A DNA stretch of 64,000 nt from Manduca sexta (Eukaryota; Arthropoda; Insecta; Lepidoptera; Sphingidae). Shown here piece by piece: positions 45,346 through 55,558 of the stretch (the stretch's first letter is position 1; each line of letters starts with the position of its first letter). Both the position numbers and the translations under genes were made by a program. Below the pieces are notes generated by a model. It was given only the letters and a program-made list of their open reading frames with translations. It ran no database searches and was not told the origin of the DNA. The DNA lies in the NCBI RefSeq assembly GCF_014839805.1, contig NC_051119.1, positions 4,891,245-4,955,244 on the forward strand, in the 5' to 3' direction.

Positions 45346-45864
45346 GTAAAAAATATAGTAAACCAATATCGTTTCGTCGCCTTCACACGTGTCCTGGCGT
45401 ACGTGAGCTCGCCGCGTGACGTCACCGTGACGTCTCACCACGTAACGTAAGATAACTCATGTTTCATAATTGCATGCTGGAATTTTCTCTACCACATAGA
45501 TGTAAAGTGATGTTTTGTGTCACCTAAAAATGTGTTGTGTCCATATTTTTTTTTAGCTAAGATGTCGATGTTTTTGCTATGTTAGAGGCAATGCTATCTG
45601 ATTTTTTAACAATATAAAGTACACAATGACAATTCGGACTACAATTTGGTATTGATCAAAACTTGCTGAGACGTTAGAAGTTAATAGCTATTTCACAGTA
45701 ACAGTCAAGTAACTATTACTTTTGTCAGATCATTCTTTATAAATTAAATCTATAATGTCACTATCGAACTGTCATACAAAGACTTAGAAAAACACATTTT
45801 TTTTCACACAAAATTACTTCATGTGGAGATCTGTAAACCATTTATTTAGATTCTATTTTTTTTT
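45346..45864. other. AT-rich spacer
   Basis: No feature was recognised. Confidence 0.3.
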
Positions 45865-46050
45865 TTATTGCTTTAAATGTCGAAACGAGCTTGCCGTTCG
45901 GCTGATGGTTAGCGATACGACCGCCCATAAACAGTAGAAACACCAACACTTTGAACTACATTCATGGTATTCCACTGCGCTCGCCATCCTGAGACGTGAG
46001 ATGTTAAATCTCATAACGTCCAGTAGTTACACTGGCTACAGTGCGCAAAT
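45865..46050 (+). repeat. Interspersed repeat E
   Basis: AACGAGCTTGCCGTTCGGCT through AACGTCCAGTAGTTACACTG. Confidence 0.75.
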
Positions 46051-46264
46051 TTATAACCAAAGTTACTATTATTTTTATCAACATAATATTTGTGTGTCAA
46101 CTCTAGGGGCTTTTACAAAACATAATATTATTATTTTGGCTTCTATTGCTAAAGACCAGCCATGTGTACAAAGTGTTAATAAATAAATAAATAAATATTA
46201 TGATTTAAAATCTACAATGTACAGACATCGGCCTGTTACATTTTTATGATATGTAAACGTAACA

Positions 46265-46443
46265 GGGGCCTTATTCTCTATCCCGCACGTTATTTTGACA
46301 GTGCGTAACAAGCACGTAACACAACGCATCACGTTTAGGACTATAGAAATTTGGCTTACAGAATACCATTCCACGCACATTCCTCGAAGATAACACGACA
46401 CGGCCGCGTTACGCGTTTACACTATCATACAGAATAAGGGCCC
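46265..46443. mobile_element. MITE with GGGCCTTATTCT ends
   Basis: GGGGCCTTATTCTCTATCCC at the left and, in reverse, AGGGCCCTTATTCTGTATGA at the right. The interior is rich in GTAAC words, as in the 37.1-37.5 kb segment. Confidence 0.6.
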
Positions 46444-46643
46444 TGAACGGATACATAGATGCAAGCCAAACACCACGCTATATTCGACTTTGTTGACGCG
46501 TTGCCATGACGACTCATTTATACCACAAGCAAGACGAATGTGTTACACCAGCTTATCTAATCGGCCTATAATCCCACGAAGTTTAGAAACAAACGATCTA
46601 ACTAACTGAATTGCGGTTTATCGAATAATATAATTGCGCGAGT

Positions 46644-46763
46644 TGACGTCACTAGGATTTTTAATGGGTTCGTTCACTAATCACGTGATGTTTTAGTGAA
46701 TTTTAACCCGCCTGCCCCCTGGTGATATGTGGTGAGATTTTGGACTATGCCTCCCAAAATAAG
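46644..46763 (+). promoter_or_regulatory. Candidate promoter and very short first coding exon
   Basis: A perfect CRE (TGACGTCA, 46644-46651) and an E-box (CACGTG, 46682-46687) are followed by an ATG at 46747 reading MPPKI. This runs straight into a consensus splice donor (AAG|GTGAGT, donor at 46764). No matching downstream exon could be identified and no TATA/Inr is obvious, so the gene is hypothetical. Confidence 0.25.
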
Positions 46764-46892
46764 GTGAGTATATTGAATTTTCTTGGATTAATATTTAAAT
46801 AGTTATCTATTAAATTTTTTGAAAAATAAACATCGAGATAATAATGTCCAGACAGACACTAACATAATGCAGTTTGTAATAAGTTGTAGCGA

Positions 46893-46920
46893 AGCGCGGG
46901 AAAAGCGTTGCTAGGCAACG
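46893..46920. promoter_or_regulatory. E2F-like site next to an X-box-like inverted repeat
   Basis: GCGCGGGAAAA is followed directly by CGTTGCTAGGCAACG (46906-46920), close to the RFX X-box consensus. These lie about 140 bp after the candidate first exon, in a locally CpG-containing segment. Confidence 0.35.
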
Positions 46921-47292
46921 ATGAGTCAAAGCTCACGCGCCGCTTTTTGGTTTGGAAATCGCGCGATCAACGAAAATAAATACACGTCATATCTCATTAC
47001 CACCTTTGTTGATATTTCGTTATTTCCGATCCCCCCTTTCGACTCACGTATTTCATGGACGGCCCTAATGGCGGTAACCGAATAGAGCTCTTAGCAACAG
47101 CACTTAATTATTGAATAATTTTGCCTCAGAGGAAATACAAATTGAGATATAATTAACCCAGAAATAGACTCAATACACTGGTATCGATTGCGGTCGAATG
47201 AGACTAATCATTTTCCTGTGCGATGGCAAATGAATCTTCCATACAGCCATGTACGTGACTAAAATGTTTTAATCTGATTGGTTACTGGTCTT
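46921..47292. other. Unassigned spacer
   Basis: No feature was recognised. Confidence 0.3.
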
Positions 47293-47602
47293 TTCAACCC
47301 TGTATTATATACTGTCCCACTGTTGGGAATGTACCTCTACTACTGAGAGGGATTAAGGCCTTAGTCCACCACCACCTAGTGCGGATTGGTAGACTTCACA
47401 CACCCTCAAAATTCCTATAGAGAATTTCTCAGATATGCAGGTTTCCTCACGATGTTGTCCTTCGCCGGTAAAGCAAGCGATAATTCACAAAGAATACACA
47501 CATATTTTTTTTAGAAAAGTCAGTGGTGTGTGTCCTTTGAATTTGAACCTGCGGACATTCGTCTCGGCAGACCGTTCCACAACCAACTAAGCTATGGCCG
47601 CT
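47293..47602 (-). repeat. SINE family A
   Basis: Reverse orientation from CAACCCTGTATTATATACTG to AACTAAGCTATGGCCGC. Contains small deletions. Confidence 0.85.
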
Positions 47603-47915
47603 TGCGGTTATTGGTAAAAACCATAAATTATATTTCCAAATATTTTTTTATATGGATCTATCAGTAGCGACCGATCCATATAACACGATTATTGCCGACT
47701 TCCCTTTCGTAATTTACATAAAATATTATTATTTACTATTAAAATTAAATTATTTTTCGTATTTTATCGCTGTTTTAATATTTTAGTTTACTCTTTTTTT
47801 AGGGAGAAAAGTAAAATATTAAAAACCGCGATACAATCAGATAAATAGTTTAATTTTATTGTCTAACATTCACGTAAACATAGGAAATCATTAATATTTA
47901 CTAAGATGAAGACTT
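47603..47915. other. AT-rich spacer
   Basis: No feature was recognised. Confidence 0.3.
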
Positions 47916-48126
47916 TGTGAATTTATCGTTCGCTTTAACGGTGAAGGAAAACATCGTGAGGAAACCTGCACATCTGAGAAGTTCTCTATAGGAATTTCGA
48001 AGGTGTGTGAAGTCTACCAATCCGCACTAGGCCAGCGTGGTGGACTAAGGCCTAATCCCTCTCAGTAGTAGAGGAGGCCCGTGCAGCAGTGGGACAGTAT
48101 ATAATACCGGGCTGATATTATTATAT
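47916..48126 (+). repeat. SINE family A, 5'-truncated
   Basis: TTTGTGAATTTATCGTTCGC through GCAGTGGGACAGTATATAAT and a GGGCTGATATTATT tail. Confidence 0.85.
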
Positions 48127-48215
48127 AACATGAAGACTCATTTTATCCTCAAAAAGTAGTGGGGCGTTCATTGTAGGACGGACGATCGAAACCGCGATCA
48201 AAAACTAGTACAATA

Positions 48216-48357
48216 TCTATACTTATAGAGAGGAAATGTTTGTCAGTTTGTTTGTAGGTTTTTAGGGGCTTATCTCTGGAACTACTGAATCGATTTTGAC
48301 AATATAAATAAAATAAAAAGCTACTTTCACACAGACGGAGCCGCGGGCAAAAGCTAG
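48216..48357 (+). mobile_element. Small Helitron-like element (A|TC...CTAG|T)
   Basis: Starts TCTATACTTATAGAGAGGAA after A and ends GAGCCGCGGGCAAAAGCTAG before T. No target duplication. Shares AACTACTGAATCGATTTTGA with the copy at 43.15 kb. Confidence 0.65.
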
Positions 48358-48415
48358 TAAAAATAAAGCTGTAAGGCAGTGATGGTGCACTTTTGTCATT
48401 TCAAGTGATATTTAA

Positions 48416-48716
48416 TTCGTTTTCACCAACGCTCTACATTTAGTGGACTCCTAATTTATATTGCTAGGGTCTTAATGGCAAATTTACAATTATTGGATAT
48501 CATTGGGGGACCCTAAAAGTACAAAGATGAAGAACTAAAATCCAATACCCCTGATTTATTTTGCTGGGGCCTTCATGGCAAATTTACAATTATTGAATAT
48601 CATTGGGTGACCCCTAAGGTACCCCTAAACAACGAATGAAGAACTAAAATTCAAAGTAATATTTCAGTTGAGTTCAGTTTACGACGCCTCTAAGTCAGGG
48701 GTTTGGTGAAAACGAA
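48416..48716. mobile_element. Inverted-end repeat with an internal tandem duplication
   Basis: Exact inverted ends TTCGTTTTCACCAA and TTGGTGAAAACGAA. The interior is two diverged roughly 100-bp units, each with TGGCAAATTTACAATTATTG and GAAGAACTAAAA. Confidence 0.65.
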
Positions 48717-48979
48717 CATTAAACGCGAAAACGTAAATAATAATTGTGGATATCCTCAAAATGTAAACAATTCTAAAAATCATATACTTCATATCGTTAT
48801 TCAATGATTTTGATCATATAATTAACTCGGATCATTTTACACAGAGACCTAAGTATAAAAGAAAGGTTTGGCAAAAATAGATAGAAATGTTGATATTTAG
48901 AATGTGTCAAAAACGTCTTCCTTTTTATAATTTGTGGCTCAAACATTAAAATCTGCACTTAGGTCTTTATAATTCCACC

Positions 48980-49213
48980 CCCTTATTACTAGACGTTATT
49001 TATCTAAGGATGGTACATTGCTGTGATAACAAGTCTGTTTCTCAGCTTTGTTTATCTGACAGCCAACTAGATTAGTTGTATCTCAATATTAGCCAATCAC
49101 AACGGCCCTATGTCTACGCACTGCGAAGGCTGCCATGCCATCAGCACTGAGAAACAGACTTGTTATCACAGCAAAGATAGAGCTTAGATATATAACATCT
49201 ATGAATAAGGGGG
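48980..49213. mobile_element. Palindromic MITE family P
   Basis: ACTAGACGTTATTTATCTAA and, in reverse, ATAGATGTTATATATCTAAG, with ACAAGTCTGTTTCTCAG inverted inside. A second copy at 63015-63290 is in the opposite orientation. Confidence 0.7.
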
Positions 49214-49480
49214 CTAGTCTTTACGCAGTTATACATTGTCATGTTTAAATTAAGTAATACACGTGCGCATACGCCATGTTTACATTGTCAATACAATTCC
49301 AACCTTATGTAATTGATGCAGAGTTGAAAATAAATATTTTCGTTTACTAATGTCATATAAGGTGTCATGGATCATGTTTTAAGGTCAAATATTAACTTAT
49401 CTAAAGGTCACATACATGGGCGACCCAGAGGAGACAGGAGAAGGCAGTCCCTTAGAATATTGTGTACACACTAATTAATT

Positions 49481-49655
49481 AACCCATTTAGCATCGCAAT
49501 GTTTGCTGGCAAACATGACAGTTATATGACATTACGCGTGTCACGGAAAAATAACCTTAATATGTAGTATATAAGAAGGTTATATTCCCGTGACACACGT
49601 AATGTCATGACTGTCATGTTTGCCGGCAAACATTCCGCTGGTAAATGGGTTAATA
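49481..49655. mobile_element. Palindromic MITE family Q
   Basis: AACCCATTTAGC...TTTGCTGGCAAACATGACAG pairs with CTGTCATGTTTGCCGGCAAA...AAATGGGTT. The core has TGTCACGG...ATAACCTT inverted. A related copy is at 57130-57300. Confidence 0.75.
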
Positions 49656-49819
49656 TACTTGTGTTGAATTAGACTTATAAGAAAACCCAAATTGATACCT
49701 GAAAGAAAAGTAGCTACCCCCCTCCACCTTCCTCCTCCGGCCGAGAATAAATTACATTCAGCTGTCAATAAATTTATACGGAGATAAATTAATATAAAAT
49801 ATCCTAACAAAGTATATTT

Positions 49820-50059
49820 TTGGTGCTGACCTTACGCATACCACATGCGACACGCCAAACGCGACCTTACATGACACGAAATAAAATCCACTTTCCTTGA
49901 CAGCTGCGAATATGCGCAAATAGCGACCTTAACCGACAGGAAATAAAATCTATTTTTGACAGACGAGAAAGTTGAGTTTAAGGTTTGTTACGCGTGTTTA
50001 ACGTATCTTGGGTGCTGACCGGTCGTTGCACTGTTTGTTGCGGCGCAACGTTGCGCCGC
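49820..50059. repeat. Two diverged repeats of about 60 bp and a 20-bp perfect palindrome
   Basis: GCGACCTTACATGACACGAA and GCGACCTTAACCGACAGGAA each lead into ATAAAATC and TTGACAG. At 50040-50059 GCGGCGCAACGTTGCGCCGC is exactly self-complementary. Confidence 0.6.
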
Positions 50060-51418
50060 GCTTGATCTGTTCCATGAGCGACGTGTGACACACGCGAGGG
50101 TCCGGCTGTAACAATAATGATGAAGTTTAACAAAATTATAGGGAGGAGGAAAATAGATTTATTTTTAAATTATACTATTTTAATTGGAGTAAAATATATT
50201 ACGTGTTAGGCAGTTTAATTTAATAGGTATTTGTTTGTACTCTAACGCATTTTATGTAAGCAGGTTAGTTTATATATTTCTTAATATATTTTTATTTTAT
50301 AATGTATATATGTTTTATCTGAAATAAGGTTTATATTCCCATGACATGGTCCACTAGAAGCACACCTGCCGACCATTTTAGTTATAAAAGTCGTGAGTAA
50401 GCATGCACATGTGAGCCAACCCATTCATGATTTCAACAATTAAAAAATACAATTCAGTGTGTAATTCTGAACCGTATGACTGCTAAGAGGAAACAAATCA
50501 GTTTTTATAAATAAACGGGAAAATACGTTCGCGTAATGGTTGCCGTAATAAAGAACGGCACGCACGGGAAAACCCCCTCATCCAAATATTAAATAACATT
50601 TTCAGGATTAGGTACTTTACTTGAAACATTACAATTTCTCTTGGGTCAACTTTCATAGGATAAACCGGAACCCGTCTCTCGGACACTTATGGTGCGTCCC
50701 GGTGATATATGAATAGTGAAATTTCCGGAGTCCCAAACACCCCCTTGTCTATTGTAGTCGCTATTCCTTTCTTTGATTCATTCACACATTCACTCATTCA
50801 TTCATCATCCATCGGCAGTGCATGATTGACCAAGAATTGTAAAATCTTAATCCTTTCTTCATATCTTACTAATAAATGAGAGCGTTTGTAAAATTGTTTG
50901 AGTATTCGTTTATTTCTTAGAAGTAACGGCGAAACAGCTGAAAGGTTTTGAATAAAATTAGGCACTTGAATAGTATTGGCAAAGGGTGAAATTTTTAAAA
51001 AGTATTTTTTTCACGTGGGAAATAATGGAATTTTTTAACCAGAATTTTATTTATTTTATAAGATGGCACTATGAACACAGTGATTTATAAATAGGAAAGA
51101 CTTTCATTTCATAATCATCACACACACACAACAAAATTGGCCATATGTTAATCCAGGCCGTGATCTACCCATGGGTCAAACTACTCAGCGGTTACTGCAT
51201 TTTTTTTTCTAACCGTCAAACAAACACTCCCTTTTATAGTATTAAGAAAGATGTAAAATATTCTTCATGACGTCATTTTTGTTCATATGCGGTCTTGACC
51301 AACAGACAGGTTTGCTCGTCTCATCATTTTAATAAAAACAATAGTCACTATACCTACGTCTAGAACAGGTATGGCGAACCTTTATTGATTAACATACCAT
51401 TATAAAAAAAAATGTATG
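50060..51418. other. AT-rich spacer
   Basis: A worn Helitron-like block (CTTACTAATAAATGAGAGCG, 50866-50960) is present. No gene was recognised. Confidence 0.35.
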
Positions 51419-51800
51419 AATCTTCCTAGCCGAATTTTCGGCCACGGCGGCCAATCTCAATGAAGATCAGCCTGGTAAGAAGGAGATATTATAGTATGTA
51501 TGTAGTGCACAAGTGTGTGCGCAGTACACAGGTGCACACTCTGTTCCTTCACTCTTATAGTTCGGAGAGACGGCAATCCGACATGTTCGGAGAAAGATTA
51601 GGCGCTGGACCAACGACTTTATGTGCTTTCCCAGGCACGCGGGTACACCAACTCCCTGACTCCGAGCTGCGACTAAGTAATGTTTTAAGATGGAATAATC
51701 CAGTCACAATTATTTTGGCCCAACTCGGGATTCGAACCCAGGACCTCAGCGCTGTACTCGTACTCGTTCCGTGTACAATTACAACTACGCCGAGGCAGAA
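51419..51800 (-). repeat. SINE family C, full length
   Basis: On the minus strand the head is TGCCTCGGCGTAGTTGTAAT with B box GGGTTCGAATCCCGAGTT. It ends at the CCGAATTTTCGGCCACGG end. Closest relative is 61243-61610. Confidence 0.85.
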
Positions 51801-53026
51801 AGAAAAATAGAATGTGATGATAACTTGCCATCAAGGGCTGGCCTTATCTATCCGAGTAACTCGTTTTTAGCAACCTATTTTACGTCCCAAAAAAGTTTTC
51901 GGTTGGCATATTATATGCATGCCCGAATTCTCTCTCGTATCGCCACTGGCACGCGTGCCAATGGTTCGCCATCTCTGGTCATATAGTGCCAGCAGTATTT
52001 GTAAATGCGGTTTATTGTTACACTATGAAACATTTTACCACAATTGGGTGACAAATTGAATGACAGTAACCAACAAATATGTATACGTATGTCCATTGTC
52101 CAACTTCTCTTCCTTATACTGACAAATATTTAGAACGAAAACAATGGCCTGCATTGGTGACGTAGTCGTATGACGTTGCGACTGCAGCGCTGTTTCGAGT
52201 TTGAGAAGAGGAAGCGAGTACTAACTTCATTGACTAAAGATGAAGCTCAGGAAAAGTAAAAAAAGAACATTGTCTGTTATTTACAGTGGACATGCAAGCA
52301 GTTTTATAAGCCCCAAAATCAAATGTAAGCGTACTTTGTTACAAAACTAAGCTCCAAGTGCATAACTTTACTTTTACAATATTATTTTTATTCCAGAGTT
52401 GGGTGTATACATGGGTGCCGCCATTATTTTTATGGAGGTGCATCTACATATACACACTATAAGTAGGTACTAATGTAATATGAATAATTAGTTTTTTTTT
52501 TTTTCAAATAAAAATCCCGCCTGTATTTGTATATGCTAAATCATAATAAAAGCTCCGTGGTCGATAGTTCCAATTCTTTTTTTTTATAATTCAGGTCCCC
52601 CTATCCAGAACGAGGAATCTTTTGTATTTGTTTTTTAATTTTTATTATTATATTTTGTCATTTACTCGGTAGTTCCAATTGTCATTCAGTGACTTATTTT
52701 TATTGTGATTTGTTCCTGACAGGGGACCTACACGTGCACCCCTTGCAATCACCTCACGGCGCCCGCGGGTGAATATATAGGCATTTTCTGTTCAGTACTA
52801 GTCGGAGTGTGGAATTTGTGTGCGATTTGGCGATAGACTCGCTCAATATCGAGTCATGGAATGGAATAGACATGGCGAAAAGCGGATCGACTACTTACGT
52901 CTGCCTTCGAATAACATGAGTGTATGTTAGTTCCATGGTGACAAATCTATTGATAATAAATAACATTTCTTCCACGAAAACGCACCTCAATATTTTCCCT
53001 AGTCATTTGCAGTGTCAGTGAACAGT
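51801..53026. other. Unassigned spacer
   Basis: No gene was recognised. GACAGGGGACCTACACGTGC near 52720 may be a retroelement tail. Confidence 0.35.
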
Positions 53027-53218
53027 ATGAGCGCACACGCACACTACGATTGATAGCGTCAAGGAAAGGTCAATACCGCGTAAATGACAAACACGTTACA
53101 ATTAAAATTGATACTTATTGTACGAAACTTTTGAATGATAATCGTATAACTACTGTTTTATGACACGCGGTATTGCACTTTCTTGAGGATATCCTTCGTA
53201 GTGTGCGTGTGCGCCCAT
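53027..53218. mobile_element. 192-bp MITE with terminal inverted repeats of about 50 bp
   Basis: ATGAGCGCACACGCACACTA and, in reverse, ATGGGCGCACACGCACACTA. Inverted similarity continues to CAATACCGCG on both sides. It lies 72 bp from the maT element. Confidence 0.7.
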
Positions 53219-53290
53219 GTTGTTAGCGCACACTATAAGCTTCTAGGGAAAGTAGTGGGGCGCGTCTTGGATGGTGGATGAAATCATATA

Positions 53291-54596
53291 CCTAGTCTTG
53301 CCATAAATATTGTAATAAAGAAAAAAGAAAATTGTTAACTGCAAATAACATTTATTACTTTTACAGTGTGTCAGTTTAATACATAAATATAAAACAATTA
53401 AAAATATAAAAAGCTTATTCGAAGTGGTCTCCATTGGCTGCAATACAGTCCTTTAAACGATGAGGCCAGTTATCAATAGAAGCACGCACTCTTTCCATGG
53501 GAAAATTCTTCACTGCCAATCGTATAGATTGTTTTAGGGACTCCAAATTATCATGGCGTTTAGAGCAAGCTGTACTCTCTAAAACTGACCACAAATCATA
53601 ATCCAGCGGATTAAGATCGGGACTAGACGACGGCCAGTCTTCAGCTCTGATGAAGTCCGAAACGTTCGATTCCAACCAAGACTGCGTGGACCGAGCTTTA
53701 TGACCCGGCGCCGAGTCTTGCTGGAAGGACCATACTTGGTTATTGAACATGGTGATGTTAAGGGGCTTAACTACCTTCTCAAGAATGGTATCTTGATACA
53801 CTTGTGCCGATGTTTTGATACCTTTTTCACAAAAATATGGCTCAGTCACTCCTTCATAGCTAACACCCCACCAAACCATCACTGAAGTCGGATAATGTCC
53901 ACGTTGCACTCTGTCGACTAATTGGGAAGCTTCCTTAGAGCTTTGAGCATAAATACGGTCATTTTGTTTGTTAAAATGTTGCTCAATTGTAAAAATTTTC
54001 TCATCCGTAAACAAAATTTTTCTGTGACCTCCCTTTGCGTACCGCTTCAGTAGTTGTTTCGATTTTACCACCCTATTCTTCTTTAAATTATCAGTTAAGA
54101 AATGGCCAGTGCGTCTCTTATAGGCTGCAAGTCCTAAGTCATCTTTTAAAATACGCGACATGGTTCTAGGTGCTATCTTCATTTCCCGAGATAAAATCTT
54201 TTGCTTTCGGACAGGATTTCTTCGAATTCTTTCCCTTACTGCTTTGACCACCTTTTTCGTACGAACACTACGTGGACGGCCAGATCTTTTCTGTCACAAA
54301 CAGAGGAGGTCTCATTGTACCTATTAATAGCCCGGTACACAAACATTTTACTAATACCAAGTGTATGGAGAGTTTTAAAAATTGCATTTGGCTCCATACC
54401 TACTTTGTGTAATGCTATCACAGCGATTCGGTTCTCTTTATCACCCCACACCATTTTAATATCGCAAAATATTTTACAATGTATTGGCGCCAAAATGAGA
54501 AAACACAATGAACAATCGTATAAAAATGACAGATTCGAAATTCAAATGTAATATTTTTTTATAATTAAGTGTAACAGTATTTATGGCCAGACTAAG
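53291..54596 (-). mobile_element. maT-type (DD37D) mariner element, nearly intact
   Basis: Inverted ends CCTAGTCTTGCCATAAATAT and, in reverse, CTTAGTCTGGCCATAAATAC sit between TA dinucleotides (53289-53290 and 54597-54598), the Tc1/mariner target duplication. The 1306-bp length is that of a complete element. The single transposase gene is on the minus strand. Confidence 0.9.
53415..54454 (-). pseudogene. maT-family transposase with one frameshift
   Basis: Start at 54454 (MVWGDKENRIAVIALHK), stop at 53415, about 346 codons. An N-terminal helix-turn-helix region is followed by an RPRSVRTKK-type linker. Catalytic residues lie in LFTDEKIF, FQQDSAPGH and PDLNPLDYDLW. The last two acidic residues are 37 apart, i.e. 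DD37D, the maT clade of Tc1/mariner. The frame breaks once in an A-run near 54288, where one base appears to be missing. No stop codons were found elsewhere, so decay is recent. As it stands it cannot make full-length transposase. Confidence 0.85.
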
Positions 54597-54669
54597 TATA
54601 TTGTACAAATATTTGTGATCTCACACATAAACATATATTATATAGACACGAACGTCTAAACAAACTATT

Positions 54670-54910
54670 CGTTCAAAATCTGAACTAAAATGACAACCAA
54701 AGCGTCACTGTTATAACCTGTTTATTCACTTGAACAACAAATAATTTTACTTATCTGACTAATATTTTTTATTCAATACACAGACTCGTGTTCTTATAAC
54801 ATGAGCGTCTCTCCGTACACAACTATAAGCTGTCAATATTGACCATGCCAAGTCAGTTTGAATGGATTGCAGTTCAATTCAGTTGAACAAAGTGAATATT
54901 CGGAACGACA
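54670..54910 (+). repeat. MITE-like repeat K, second copy
   Basis: GTTATAACCTGTTTATTCAC, AACAACAAATAATTTTACTT and CAGTTCAATTCAGTTGAACA align in reverse to 5741-5985. Confidence 0.65.
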
Positions 54911-55139
54911 AATCTAGTACGCAGTACATATATATCGATGAGCTCACACTTTCCTATCAATTAAGGAAAATTAATTCGGCATGTTTTCGACCACAAATTC
55001 TACGCACGCACCTTTTATCTCCCAACGGGTGGAGTGAGACGCAACTCGCGCACCTAGTTTTCATGTCGAGTCACTCATCAAGTTCAAAATGTGATGGGGA
55101 TTGAGTGATTCACCATTTCGGACACAAATTCCTTTAGTA

Positions 55140-55400
55140 TTTTTATTATTTTAAATGACGAGACGAGCTTGCCGTTCGTCTGATAGTAAGCGATACGACC
55201 GCCCATAAACAGACGAAACACCAACACCTTGAATTAGAAAAACATTTTTGGTGTTCCACTGCGCTCGCCATCTTCAGACGTGAGATGTTAAGTCTCATTA
55301 TGTCCAGTAGTTACACTGGCTACAATGTCATTTAAACCGAAACACAACAGTGACTACACACTGCTGCTTGGTGGCAAATATAGACATTGCAGTAGTACTA
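55140..55400 (+). repeat. Interspersed repeat E
   Basis: TTTTAAATGACGAGACGAGC through GACATTGCAGTAGTACTACT. It ends about 30 bp before the splice donor of exon G of the Ser/Pro-rich gene. Confidence 0.75.
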
Positions 55401-55430
55401 CTTATTAATAAAAAAAATGAAAAAAATAAC

Positions 55431-55558
55431 CTGCGCGTGTGAATTGATCAGGTTCCTGACCGTGCTGGCTCGTGTCGAGTCCAACTGCCGTCTCTGTTGC
55501 TGTATGGTGGCCGAGAGTTTGTCCAGGAACGCCGGCTGCACCGCGCCCGGAATCGTTC
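55431..55558 (-). CDS. Ser/Pro-rich gene, exon G
   Basis: Acceptor ATCCCACAG|GAACG, donor GCGCAG|GTTATT. Encodes IPGAVQPAFLDKLSATIQQQ and STVRNLINSHAQ, an amphipathic basic helix by composition. Leaves in phase 0, so at least one further 3' exon is expected to the left. Confidence 0.7.

Noticed and set aside
44931..45425. 164-codon minus-strand open frame
   Set aside because: Spans a foldback MITE and the antisense of a LINE tail. Composition is repeat-derived.
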